Assembly (NCBI GenBank): GCA_016787895.1
Contig: JAEUTN010000014.1
Span: forward strand, 806,001-870,000
Origin: Bacteroidia bacterium
GTDB lineage: Bacteria > Bacteroidota > Bacteroidia > B-17B0 > Aurantibacillaceae
Length of the DNA stretch: 64,000 bases
Direction of reading: 5' to 3'
A program made the position numbers and the translations under genes. Every line of letters begins with the position of its first letter. Within the stretch, counting starts at the first letter, position 1. The notes beneath the pieces were generated by a model that did not search any database, was not told where the DNA came from, and saw nothing but the letters and a program-made list of their open reading frames with translations. Positions 33,259-42,404 of the stretch are shown in pieces.

Positions 33259-36200
33259 ATGAAAAAACTATACCTCCTTACCGCATTAGGCGGTTCAGTT
33301 GTTTTACAGGCCCAAAGCCCTGTAAACTCCGCCATGTTTGGCACCATGGAAGCGCGGCAATTGGGCCCCGGAACCATGAGCGGAAGAATCACCGCCATTG
33401 AAGGCGTTGTAAACGATGATGGCAAAACCCTTTATGTGGGAACGGCAGGAGGAGGAGTTTGGAAATCCACTAACGCGGGGGCATCCTACAAATCCGTGTT
33501 CGACAAGTATTGTCAATCCATTGGCGCTTTGGCCATCAATCAGCAAAGTCCGAACATTGTTTATGTTGGTACAGGCGAAAGTAACATGCGCAATTCAGTT
33601 TCCATTGGCAACGGCATGTATAAAACCACCGATGGTGGAGACAATTGGAAAAAACTGGGCCTCGATAGTACCGAGCACATTGCCCGTGTGATTGTTCACC
33701 CAAAAGATCCTAACGTCATTTACGTTGCCGCACCGGGTGCTTTGTGGAGCGACAGCAAACACCGTGGCCTTTACAAATCCACCAATGGAGGAGAAACCTG
33801 GGAAAAAATATTCTACATCAACGAAAAAACCGGTTGTGCGGAGTTATTGATGGACCCATCGAATCCCGAAGTATTATACGCTTCGATGTGGCAATTCCGT
33901 CGCCAGCCTTACAGTTTTAATTCCGGCGGTGAAGGAAGCGGATTGTACAAAAGCAGCGATGGAGGAAAAACCTGGAAAGAATTAAAAAACGGTTTGCCAC
34001 CTAAACCCTTCGGGCGAATAGCCATGGCTTTGGCCCCAAGCGACCCCAAACAAATGGTGGCCATAGTTGAAAATAAAAAAACCGGCTTGTTCGTATCTTC
34101 TGATGGAGGCGAAAACTGGAAAAATTTAAGCGCTCCTATGAACGTATGCGCTCGTCCCTTTTATTTCAGCACCATTGCTTTTGACCCACTCGATGCTAAA
34201 CGCCTCTACCGTCCTGCATTTCAATTTGCTTACAGCAACGATGGAGGCTATTCATTTGCTGAAGCCAGCAACAGTGGAGGCTGGGTGCATTCTGACATGC
34301 ATGCGCTCTGGATCAATCCAAAATACACCAATGTAATGTATGTTGGAACCGATGGGGGCGTATACTCCAGCATGGACCGAGGCGTGACCTGGCAGTTTAA
34401 TCATGCCTTACCGGTTGGACAATTTTATCACGTGGCCATCGACAACAAAGAACCGTACAACGTTTACGGAGGTTTGCAGGACAATGGCAGTTGGATGGCG
34501 CCCAGCGCAGCTCCGGGAGGAGTAGGTAACGGGCATTGGTCGAGGGTTGGCGGAGGCGATGGCTTTTGGACGGTACCGGACGCCGATGGGAAAACGCTTT
34601 ACAGTGAATGGCAGGGCGGAAACATGAACCGCGTGGACATGAGCAATTTAAAAGGCGAAAACATACAGCCTCAGAAAACCAGTAAGGAAGAAAAATTGCG
34701 GTGGAACTGGAACACCCCAATTGTTACCGGAGAAAAGAATCCCGGTAACCTATACGTTGGGGCGCAATACGTGTACAAATCCATCAATCAGGGAAGAAAC
34801 TGGACACGCATTTCGCCGGACCTTACTACCAATGACAAAAACAAACAAAAGCAGGAAGACAGCGGAGGATTAAGTGAAGACAACACGTCTGCTGAAAACC
34901 ACTGCACCATTTTTACAATTGCAGAATCCCCATTGGACGAAAACCTGGTGTGGGTTGGAACGGATGATGGCAATTTGCAGTACACGCCTGATGGAGGGAA
35001 AACCTGGACCAATGTATCACCTATGGTGGCTTTATCCGGCATCGCCAAACAGGCCTGGGTAAGCAGCATACAGCCATCGCGTTTTGATAAGAATACGGTT
35101 TATGCCACTTTTGAAAACCACATGTATGGGGATCACAACACCTATTTGGGTAAAAGCACCGACATGGGCAAAACCTGGAAACGCTTAAACAGCAATGAAT
35201 TCACCGGTTTTGCACACAAAATAAAAGAGGATCTGATGAACAAAAATCTTTTGTTTTTAGGAACTGAAATGGGTTTGTTTGCAACACTGGATGGAGGAGA
35301 AAACTGGTTCCGCATGAAAAATAACATTCCGGAATACGTGTTGGCGCGCGACATACAAATTCATCCGAAAACGCACGATTTGGTAATCGGCTCCCATGGC
35401 AGGGGAGTATTTATTGTGGATGACATACGCCCTATGCGTAACCTGAACAAAGAGATCTGGGATCAGGACGTGTATTTTTTTCCTACACCCGATATCACTT
35501 TAGTGAATGGTAAATTCGGATGGGGAGGCCCGGATGTTTCAGGGGGCTGGTACGCCGGCAATCCCGCGCACAACCCACCGTTTAGTTATTATTTAAAACA
35601 ACGGATTAGTTCAGGCAAAGCCACCATCGAAATCTATGACGATAAAAACGCATTGGTGCAGAGCATTCCCGGCACCATACGCAGGGGGCTTAATAAAGTG
35701 TACTGGAATGTACACGGCACCCCTCCAAAAGTGGCTGAAGGAAGCACCAAGCTGGATGGAGCAGGGTTTGCTGCCCCCATGGTATTACCCGGAACGTATA
35801 CAGTAAAATTAAAAGTAAAGGACAAAGAATATATTGGCAAAGCGAACTGTGTCAGCGATGAAAACAACAAGGATTATTCATTAGAAGACAGAAAGCTGGT
35901 TTATGAAAAGGCGATGGCTTTACAAAGTTTGTATAACAAAATCAACAACAGCATCGACAGCATCAACCTTTATCAAAAGCTGCTGACCACTGATTCTTTG
36001 GCCTATTCAAAGAACAAAAACGCAAAAGCCTTTTACGAAGATTTACAAAAAGTAAAAGCGGAACTGATGGCTACTAAAAAGGTGAGCATATTTGCGGATG
36101 AAAAACGCCTGCGCGAAAACGTTTCGGAGTTGTACAGTACCTTTTGCTGGATGGAAGTAAAACCGAGTACCACACAAATGGAAGCCATTGATGACCTTCA

Positions 36201-36297
36201 GAAGGATTACGAAAAACAAAGTGCAGAACTCAGCAAGGTAATGAACAAACATTTGCCTAAACATCCAAAGCTGAGAGAGAAAAAGAAAGTGGATTAA
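33259..36297 (+). CDS. Exported BNR/sortilin-type beta-propeller protein
   Basis: 1012 residues with signal peptide MKKLYLLTALGGSVVLQAQ. About eleven BNR/Asp-box motifs of the form S-x-D-G-G-x-x-W are visible, among them STNAGASY, TTDGGDNW, STNGGETW, SSDGGKTW, SSDGGENW, SMDRGVTW, TPDGGKTW, STDMGKTW and TLDGGENW. They indicate one or two VPS10/sialidase-like propellers over residues 40-720. The C-terminal 290 residues hold a beta domain (about 730-860) and a helical tail (about 880-1012) seen in Bacteroidota VPS10-domain or glycosyl hydrolase annotated proteins. Catalysis is not demonstrated. Probably periplasmic or surface protein; the substrate is unknown. Confidence 0.88.
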   Translation: MKKLYLLTALGGSVVLQAQSPVNSAMFGTMEARQLGPGTMSGRITAIEGVVNDDGKTLYVGTAGGGVWKSTNAGASYKSVFDKYCQSIGALAINQQSPNIVYVGTGESNMRNSVSIGNGMYKTTDGGDNWKKLGLDSTEHIARVIVHPKDPNVIYVAAPGALWSDSKHRGLYKSTNGGETWEKIFYINEKTGCAELLMDPSNPEVLYASMWQFRRQPYSFNSGGEGSGLYKSSDGGKTWKELKNGLPPKPFGRIAMALAPSDPKQMVAIVENKKTGLFVSSDGGENWKNLSAPMNVCARPFYFSTIAFDPLDAKRLYRPAFQFAYSNDGGYSFAEASNSGGWVHSDMHALWINPKYTNVMYVGTDGGVYSSMDRGVTWQFNHALPVGQFYHVAIDNKEPYNVYGGLQDNGSWMAPSAAPGGVGNGHWSRVGGGDGFWTVPDADGKTLYSEWQGGNMNRVDMSNLKGENIQPQKTSKEEKLRWNWNTPIVTGEKNPGNLYVGAQYVYKSINQGRNWTRISPDLTTNDKNKQKQEDSGGLSEDNTSAENHCTIFTIAESPLDENLVWVGTDDGNLQYTPDGGKTWTNVSPMVALSGIAKQAWVSSIQPSRFDKNTVYATFENHMYGDHNTYLGKSTDMGKTWKRLNSNEFTGFAHKIKEDLMNKNLLFLGTEMGLFATLDGGENWFRMKNNIPEYVLARDIQIHPKTHDLVIGSHGRGVFIVDDIRPMRNLNKEIWDQDVYFFPTPDITLVNGKFGWGGPDVSGGWYAGNPAHNPPFSYYLKQRISSGKATIEIYDDKNALVQSIPGTIRRGLNKVYWNVHGTPPKVAEGSTKLDGAGFAAPMVLPGTYTVKLKVKDKEYIGKANCVSDENNKDYSLEDRKLVYEKAMALQSLYNKINNSIDSINLYQKLLTTDSLAYSKNKNAKAFYEDLQKVKAELMATKKVSIFADEKRLRENVSELYSTFCWMEVKPSTTQMEAIDDLQKDYEKQSAELSKVMNKHLPKHPKLREKKKVD

Positions 36298-36662
36298 ACA
36301 TTTAAAATCTGCACTTACTTCATTTATTCAGCTTGTTGTAATGGTTAGGCAGTTATTCCCCTAAGCGGCATTGTGCTTTAATTAAAGCCATTCATTCCCT
36401 TTATAAGTTATGCCTTGGTTTCGATCCGGAGCATGGATGCTTTTCCCGGAATCGGGGTTCAATTGTATTCATCGAAACAAATCAGCCTTTCGTCTATATA
36501 CTTCGATAAGAAAAAATCACAGGCAAATAAATGTGAATAAAATGCCTCGTAACTCGGAAAACTAGGCCGTGGAATTCTGTTAAGAATCCTTTGTTTTGAA
36601 TCTATTAATGTGAATAGGAGTAAAACAAAGAAAAACATCCTGCGCTTAACGAAACCGGAACC
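36298..36662. other. Intergenic region without recognised gene
   Basis: 365 bases between the BNR protein and the receiver-like gene. I see no clear promoter octamer. A leftward ORF of 135 codons crosses this region into the receiver gene, but it looks like chance. Confidence 0.4.
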
Positions 36663-37085
36663 ATGAACAACAAAATTCAAAACACGGTGTTTTACATACT
36701 CATCATTGATGGTCAGGCAGAAGACCACTCGAAGCTGAGAGACATCATTAACAAACAGATTCCCCAATCCTATATTGAATCCATATATAGTGAAGAGGAA
36801 AGTGCCAGTTATTTCAGAAACATGAGAGTGGCGCCCAGTTTTATTGTTCTCGATGCGCAAACTCAAAGTAATTCACTAAGGCTCACCATATACATGATTC
36901 GGCAAAACGAACAATTAAAGCAGGTGCCGATTGTGCTGGTGAATTCCGATTTAACCCTGAACCAGAAGCGGGAACTCAAATTTTTAGGCGTGAATGAATT
37001 TTATGCGGCACTCAGCAATCCCATAGAAATGCGGATTCTAACCAACGATATTAAAAGCCGCTGGCTCTTACCAAGAGGGGAATAG
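36663..37085 (+). CDS. Degenerate response-regulator receiver-like protein
   Basis: 140 residues, a single domain resembling CheY-like receivers: YILIIDGQAEDHSKLRDII (beta1), APSFIVLDAQTQS (beta3 with the Asp position kept at about residue 63), PIVLVNSD (beta4 with Ser) and LKFLGVNEFYAALSNPIEM (beta5). The acidic pair after beta1 is reduced (IIDGQ) and the invariant Lys before Pro in beta5 is missing (ALSNP instead of a KP motif). It may be a pseudo-receiver that does not follow a normal phosphorylation cycle. No kinase is adjacent. ATG start. Confidence 0.75.
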   Translation: MNNKIQNTVFYILIIDGQAEDHSKLRDIINKQIPQSYIESIYSEEESASYFRNMRVAPSFIVLDAQTQSNSLRLTIYMIRQNEQLKQVPIVLVNSDLTLNQKRELKFLGVNEFYAALSNPIEMRILTNDIKSRWLLPRGE

Positions 37086-37092
37086 TGAAATT

Positions 37093-37506
37093 TTAAAAAG
37101 AAGTAGCGGAACTCTTTTGTTTTCTCCGCAAAAAGTAGCCTAAAAACATTAAGGCAAGTCCAACACCCCCTAGCAGGTAGTGCAGAAAATACACAGATTG
37201 AAGCAACAAAATCTGAATTAGAATCCAACCGCAAAGTACTGTGCCCTGAGCCACAACATAAACGCCTGAATTGGATTTATTGAACACCAACTGCCAGAGC
37301 ACAAAAAAGTCAAACAGCCCATTTACCAAAAACAAAACGAGGCCCGGAATAAAAAAGGAATCAAAGGAGCTGTGTTTGAGCCAATCTGTACTCAGTCCTA
37401 TGCTGCTTCCATCGGGATGCAGGATCAGATGCAGCCCCCCGTAAAAAGCCCCAATGCCATTGAACAGCAAAAGTACGGCAGATGTTATTTTTAAAAACGG
37501 TTTCAT
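37093..37506 (-). CDS. Small integral membrane protein, unknown
   Basis: 137 residues from ATG at 37506 (MKPFLKITSA), with four predicted transmembrane helices (about 5-27, 50-75, 88-105, 110-130) and a basic tail (RRKQKSSATSF). I do not recognise a named family. It is convergent with the receiver-like gene, 7 bases between the stops. The 13-codon upstream extension (in-frame start at 37545) seems unneeded. Confidence 0.7.
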   Translation of the reverse strand: MKPFLKITSAVLLLFNGIGAFYGGLHLILHPDGSSIGLSTDWLKHSSFDSFFIPGLVLFLVNGLFDFFVLWQLVFNKSNSGVYVVAQGTVLCGWILIQILLLQSVYFLHYLLGGVGLALMFLGYFLRRKQKSSATSF

Positions 37507-37566
37507 TCTGAGCCTGGTGTTTTGGGAAAGAAGCAGATAAAACATCTACACCTTAACTCCAAACTA

Positions 37567-37977
37567 TTAAAACAACACATGGTAAACGTCGGTTTTGTTC
37601 CTCAGGATTCCTTTGGCTTCAAAGCCTCCTTCCTGAGGGATGATTTCCACAAGATCAAAAATGGAGCAGGTTTTGCTAAGTCCTTCAAATATCAGGGTAA
37701 AGCCCTTGCCATCGTTAAGTGTCCACTCGGGGGCAAAGGAAATATTAAAAGCGGTAATGAGTTTGGCCCTTCGTCCGCTGCCCCGCTCTACTAAAAAGGT
37801 GCTTGGCCAAATGCGGTAAGCGTATTCTCCCTCAGCAATGCTGCAATGTACTATGGTTTGGCGCTCTTCGCTTTCAAGCGTTTTTGCTTTTGCAGAAACG
37901 GACTGTGTAGAGTTATGAATTTGAATAAAAGACATTGCCATAACTGAACAGGATTGGGCTAATTTAACGGGCTTCAC
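37567..37977 (-). CDS. Hypothetical protein (136 aa)
   Basis: Up to 136 residues; the in-frame ATG at 37941 (MAMSFIQIHNSTQ) would give 124. Mostly beta-rich with no signal peptide or membrane helix: IVHCSIAEGEYAYRIWPSTFLVE, then LITAFNISFAPEWTLNDGKGFTLIFEGL. Composition and codon use look like a real gene. Unknown function. It lies on the minus strand before the small membrane protein gene, 60 bases apart. Confidence 0.65.
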   Translation of the reverse strand: MKPVKLAQSCSVMAMSFIQIHNSTQSVSAKAKTLESEERQTIVHCSIAEGEYAYRIWPSTFLVERGSGRRAKLITAFNISFAPEWTLNDGKGFTLIFEGLSKTCSIFDLVEIIPQEGGFEAKGILRNKTDVYHVLF

Positions 37978-38077
37978 AAATTTACATCAGCTTCTGCAGA
38001 AACGGTTCGTGAATGTGCGGAATTAATGCTTTAAAATTTTTACAAGCCGCAAAATAATCTTTTCTTTATACAAAATT

Positions 38078-38641
38078 ATGAGGCGTATGAAAGTGTTCAG
38101 TTTTTGGCTTTTTTTGCTGGCTTTGCTGCCGGCCGGAGCCCAAACCTATTATGAAAAAGGGTACCTGGTAAGCGATAAGGGCGATACCATTCGTGGGGAA
38201 GTAAAACTCAATCAAAAAAAGGAGTTTGAAGTGTATACCAAAGTCACCTTCAGGGATGAAAAAGGGGTACAAAAAAATTACAAGATTGAGAAGGTAAAAG
38301 CCTATGGTTTCAAAAACCGCAATTTTTATAAAATGGAATATGGCAGCGAGGAGTATTTTTACGAAGTGCTGACAGTAGGCGCAATAAGCTTTTACAAAAT
38401 TGTGTTTGAAGCCCTGTATGCCAAAACCGTGGAACTGGAAACCGAGTACTTTATTAAAAAAGCAGATGGCAAAAAAGTGAGTTCCATGAAATCGAGCAAA
38501 TTCAAAAAAACCATGCTGGATTGGATGCAGGATCACCCGGACTTCATCAATGCCTACGAAGAGCCCGAACCCAAAAAATTTGACGAGGCCAAAGCCATTG
38601 AGGTAATAAACCAATACAATGCCTGGAAAGCAGCTCAATAA
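38078..38641 (+). CDS. Exported hypothetical protein
   Basis: 187 residues, possibly starting at the second Met (38087). Signal peptide VFSFWLFLLALLPAGAQ with likely cleavage before Gln. The mature part has a beta segment (GYLVSDKGDTIRGEVKLN) seen in many Bacteroidota secreted proteins that handle envelope material, and a helical charged C-terminus (FDEAKAIEVINQYNAWKAAQ). No function can be assigned. polA starts 5 bases after its stop, so the two may be co-transcribed. Confidence 0.8.
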   Translation: MRRMKVFSFWLFLLALLPAGAQTYYEKGYLVSDKGDTIRGEVKLNQKKEFEVYTKVTFRDEKGVQKNYKIEKVKAYGFKNRNFYKMEYGSEEYFYEVLTVGAISFYKIVFEALYAKTVELETEYFIKKADGKKVSSMKSSKFKKTMLDWMQDHPDFINAYEEPEPKKFDEAKAIEVINQYNAWKAAQ

Positions 38642-38646
38642 GAACC

Positions 38647-41487
38647 ATGCTGACCAAGGACACTGACAAAAAATTATTTCTGCTGGATGCTTTTGCGCTG
38701 ATCTATCGTTCGTACTTTGCCTTCAGCAGCAATCCCCGCATTAATTCCAAAGGCTTTAATACCTCGGCCATATTTGGATTTACAAATACCCTGCTCGAAA
38801 TTTTAAACAAGGAAAAACCCACTCACATTGCTGTGGTGTTCGACAGGGAGGGACCAACCGTTCGCCACGATGATTTTGCGGAGTACAAAGCCAACCGCGA
38901 AGAAATGCCGGAAGACCTGCGCGCGGCTATTCCTCTCATCATTGATCTGATCAAGGGGTTCAACATAGAAATTTTAGGACTGGAAGGCTATGAGGCGGAT
39001 GATGTGATTGGCACGCTTGCCTTGAAAGCAGAGCAGAGGGGTTTTACCACTTACATGATGACCCCCGACAAGGATTACGGTCAGTTGGTGGATGCAAACA
39101 CCTTTATTTACAAACCCGCCCGCCTGGGCAACGGAGCAGAAATTTTAGGACAGGAAGAGATTTGCAAAAAGTGGGAAATCCGTTCCGTGTCAGAACTGAT
39201 TGATATTCTCGGTCTGATGGGAGATAAGGTCGACAACATTCCGGGAATTCCGGGAGTAGGTGAAAAAACCGCCATCCAATTGATTAAAGATTTTGGAAGC
39301 ATAGAAAATTTGCTGGCCAATACCGATAAACTCAAAGGCAAACTCAAGGAAAAAGTTGAGAACAATAAAGAAATGGCCATTCAAAGCAAGCGCCTGGCCA
39401 CCATTATTACAAATTGCCCGGTTGAACTCGATGAAGCGAAGCTTGCGCGCAAAGAAGTGGATAAGCCCGCTTTGCTCGAGCTGTTCAAGGAATTGGAGTT
39501 TAGAGCCATAGCACAAAAAGTGCTGAATGAAGACATAGGCGGAAAAGAAAAAATAGCCGGTGAAGCCAAGGAAACTTTGGTAAATAACAAAACCAACAGC
39601 AATCAGGGGGATCTTTTTGATCAGGGGGAAGTTTCTAATACGGAGGCTAAGGATGAGGGGGAACATCAGGTTCACAAAACCATTGCGGATGTTAAGCACC
39701 ACTACCATCTGGTGGACACAGAAGATAAAATCAAAGCCCTTGTAAATACACTTAGCGCTAAGGAGAGTTTTTGTTTCGACAGTGAAACCACTTCCCTGAA
39801 CGTTTTTGAAGCAGAGCTGGTGGGTTTGTCCTTTGCCATTAAAGCCCACGAAGCCTGGTACGTTCCCATTTCAGAAGATCAGGGGCTGGCAAAAAAACAA
39901 GTGGACCATTTTGCCCCATTGTTTGCCGATGAAAACAAAACCCTTATCGGGCAAAACATAAAGTACGATTATCAGGTGCTGAGAAATTATGGCATCATCA
40001 TAAAGAACAAATTGTTCGACACCATGGTGGCTCACTTTTTGGTGGCTCCCGACATGCGGCATAACATGGACGCCCTGGCCAATGCGTATTTGGATTATGC
40101 CCCTATCAGCATTGAAACCCTTATCGGTAAAAAGGGAAAAGAGCAGGGCAGTATGCGCGATGCGGATCTTGAAGCCATAAAAGAATACGCGGCTGAAGAT
40201 GCTGACATCACCTTACAACTCAAGGAAAAAATTGCTCCGGAGGTCAAAAAACTGGAAGTACAAAAGGTGCTGGATGAGGTGGAATTGCCCCTCATCAGGG
40301 TGTTAGCAGATATGGAGCGCGAAGGCATACGCCTGGATGTGTCGAGCCTGAAAGAGTTTTCGACAGAGCTGCAGCAAGACATTGCGGTTGTGGAAAAAGA
40401 AATACAGGATTACGCAGGCACTAAGTTTAACGTGTCCTCACCCAAACAGGTGGGAGAAATTTTATTTGAGTATTTAAAAATCACCGACAAACCCCGCAAA
40501 ACCAAAACGGGACAATACGCCACCGGTGAGGATGTATTGAGCAAGCTGGAAAACGCCCACCCCATTGTGCCCAAAATTTTAGATTATCGCGAACTCGTTA
40601 AATTAAAAAACACCTATGTGGATACACTGCCTGAGTTAGTGAATCCAAAAACAGGACACATCCACACCAGCTACAACCAGGTGGTGGCAGTAACGGGGCG
40701 TTTGAGCAGCGATAATCCCAATTTGCAGAACATTCCCATTCGTACGGAAAGAGGCCGTCAGATCCGCAAAGCCTTTATACCAAGAGATTCGGAGCACATT
40801 TTACTGAGCGCGGATTATTCACAGATAGAACTTCGCATAGTAGCCAGCATCAGCAAAGACCCGGGCATGTGCGAAGCCTTTCGTTTGGGAAAAGACATTC
40901 ATACCGCAACTGCAGCAAAAGTGTTTGGTGTGGAAGAGTCTGAAGTCACCAAAGAAATGCGTTACAAAAGCAAAAGCGTGAATTTTGGAATCATTTATGG
41001 GCAAGGGGCCTTTGGTTTGTCGGAGAACCTGAATATACCGCGCGCAGAAGCCAAAGAGCTCATTGAAAATTATTTCAAACAATACGGTGGCATTAAGGAT
41101 TACATGGACCACGAAATTGCTTTTGCCAGAAAACACGGCTATGTGCAAACCTTGCTGGGCCGTAAACGCTGGCTCAGGGACATCAATTCGGCGAACCACA
41201 CGGTTAGGGGATTTGCCGAGCGCAACGCCATTAATGCGCCAATACAAGGCAGCGCGGCCGACATGATTAAACTAGCCATGATTAACATTCACGAGGCTTT
41301 AAAGAAAAGCGCGTTTCGCTCAAAAATGCTGTTACAGGTGCATGATGAATTGGTGTTTGATGTGTATCAACCCGAATTACCGGAGCTCAAGGCGCTTGTT
41401 GAAAAACACATGAAGGAAGCTCTGCCGCTTGAAGTCCCCATAGAGGTGGGCATGGGAAGCGGTAAAAACTGGCTGGAAGCACATTGA
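38647..41487 (+). CDS. polA: DNA polymerase I
   Basis: 946 residues, full length, for gap filling and primer removal. It has a 5'-3' exonuclease (residues 1-290; VFDREGPTVRHD, YEADDVIGTLA, GDKVDNIPGIPGVGEKTA). The 3'-5' proofreading domain (about 350-535) keeps its acidic residues: FDSETTSL, IGQNIKYDY and YAAEDADIT. The polymerase domain has motif A LLSADYSQIELRI near 719, the O helix RYKSKSVNFGIIYG near 771 and motif C LQVHDELVFDV near 896. All three active sites look intact. A Glu/Asn-rich linker lies at about 300-340. Confidence 0.97.
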   Translation: MLTKDTDKKLFLLDAFALIYRSYFAFSSNPRINSKGFNTSAIFGFTNTLLEILNKEKPTHIAVVFDREGPTVRHDDFAEYKANREEMPEDLRAAIPLIIDLIKGFNIEILGLEGYEADDVIGTLALKAEQRGFTTYMMTPDKDYGQLVDANTFIYKPARLGNGAEILGQEEICKKWEIRSVSELIDILGLMGDKVDNIPGIPGVGEKTAIQLIKDFGSIENLLANTDKLKGKLKEKVENNKEMAIQSKRLATIITNCPVELDEAKLARKEVDKPALLELFKELEFRAIAQKVLNEDIGGKEKIAGEAKETLVNNKTNSNQGDLFDQGEVSNTEAKDEGEHQVHKTIADVKHHYHLVDTEDKIKALVNTLSAKESFCFDSETTSLNVFEAELVGLSFAIKAHEAWYVPISEDQGLAKKQVDHFAPLFADENKTLIGQNIKYDYQVLRNYGIIIKNKLFDTMVAHFLVAPDMRHNMDALANAYLDYAPISIETLIGKKGKEQGSMRDADLEAIKEYAAEDADITLQLKEKIAPEVKKLEVQKVLDEVELPLIRVLADMEREGIRLDVSSLKEFSTELQQDIAVVEKEIQDYAGTKFNVSSPKQVGEILFEYLKITDKPRKTKTGQYATGEDVLSKLENAHPIVPKILDYRELVKLKNTYVDTLPELVNPKTGHIHTSYNQVVAVTGRLSSDNPNLQNIPIRTERGRQIRKAFIPRDSEHILLSADYSQIELRIVASISKDPGMCEAFRLGKDIHTATAAKVFGVEESEVTKEMRYKSKSVNFGIIYGQGAFGLSENLNIPRAEAKELIENYFKQYGGIKDYMDHEIAFARKHGYVQTLLGRKRWLRDINSANHTVRGFAERNAINAPIQGSAADMIKLAMINIHEALKKSAFRSKMLLQVHDELVFDVYQPELPELKALVEKHMKEALPLEVPIEVGMGSGKNWLEAH

Positions 41488-41571
41488 GGATTAAGTTAAA
41501 AGGCAAAAGCCTAAATCTTAAAGGAAGGCAGTTTAGCACCTTCTAAACTTTCTAAACCTTCAAACCTTCAT

Positions 41572-42387
41572 CTAATACCCAACTTCTACATGCAAGCCAA
41601 CACCAACGGGGCTTACTTTTTCCCATTTGGCTTGAGAAGTTGTTCGAAAGTAGGTGGCAGAACCTACCAGTTTCGTTGAAAAGTACAAACCTCTCGCGTC
41701 ACCCAGATCCTTGATCCACTCCAGCATAACAAACACATCCTCGCTTACAAATATCAAATAGGGTTTTAAATCCACTTCCACTAATCCCACAGTGTCTTTA
41801 GGTTCAATAATAATGTTTTGTTTCAGGATGTTTTCTCCCGGCATACCATCCGGGCCTTTTGCATACACATTCACCCTGAAGATGGGTGTTTTTCCAAGGG
41901 TATTGCTGTTGATGTGAAATTTGAGGATTCGCAAATAGGTATCGGGATGTTTAATATTTAATCGAACACCCATTTCGGCACCCAAAAGATTGCTTTTAAA
42001 TCCACCGGAAACAGCTTTGCTGGTGGTTTCGTTACCCAGCACTTTAATCTTTACTTTTTTTGGATTGATTTGCACCTCGTCCAGGTGTATGGAAGCCGGG
42101 GGCAATAAAATGCGTTTTCCATTCTGAACATCCGAAACCTTTAGATTAATGGATTTGTAACCGATTAAAGAAATTTTCAGAGTTTCTTTTACCAGACTGT
42201 CCGGCACCTTAAACTCAAATTCTCCTTTTTCGTTGCTCACACTGCCAAGGCCTTTACCCAGCAAACCAACATTGGCAAACTCAAGGGGTTCTTTGCTCAG
42301 GCTGTCAAGCAGCACTCCTTTGCAGGTAATTTGCGCGTTCAGCATCCGGAAGGCAAAAAGAAAAATCAAAATAAAGCGCAGTGCCAT
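41572..42387 (-). CDS. Carboxypeptidase-regulatory-like domain exported protein
   Basis: 271 residues from ATG at 42387 (MALRFILIF); a longer frame upstream lacks sense. Signal peptide with likely cleavage before Gln (LNAQITCKG). Next comes a CarboxypepD_reg-like beta-sandwich of about 85 residues (GVLLDSLSKEPLEFANVGLLGKGLGSVSNEKGEFEFKVPD). That domain opens many TonB-dependent receptors, but no plug or barrel follows. The rest is a second beta-rich domain (LRILKFHINSN to GVGLHVEVGY). Likely periplasmic or outer-membrane associated. It lies 17 bases after the ALDH-like gene on the same strand. Confidence 0.82.
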   Translation of the reverse strand: MALRFILIFLFAFRMLNAQITCKGVLLDSLSKEPLEFANVGLLGKGLGSVSNEKGEFEFKVPDSLVKETLKISLIGYKSINLKVSDVQNGKRILLPPASIHLDEVQINPKKVKIKVLGNETTSKAVSGGFKSNLLGAEMGVRLNIKHPDTYLRILKFHINSNTLGKTPIFRVNVYAKGPDGMPGENILKQNIIIEPKDTVGLVEVDLKPYLIFVSEDVFVMLEWIKDLGDARGLYFSTKLVGSATYFRTTSQAKWEKVSPVGVGLHVEVGY

Positions 42388-42404
42388 AGTTAATAGTGAT
42401 AGTG

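Noticed and set aside
36459..36866. 135-codon ORF on the minus strand
   Set aside because: It overlaps half of the receiver-like gene in antisense and has no family features.
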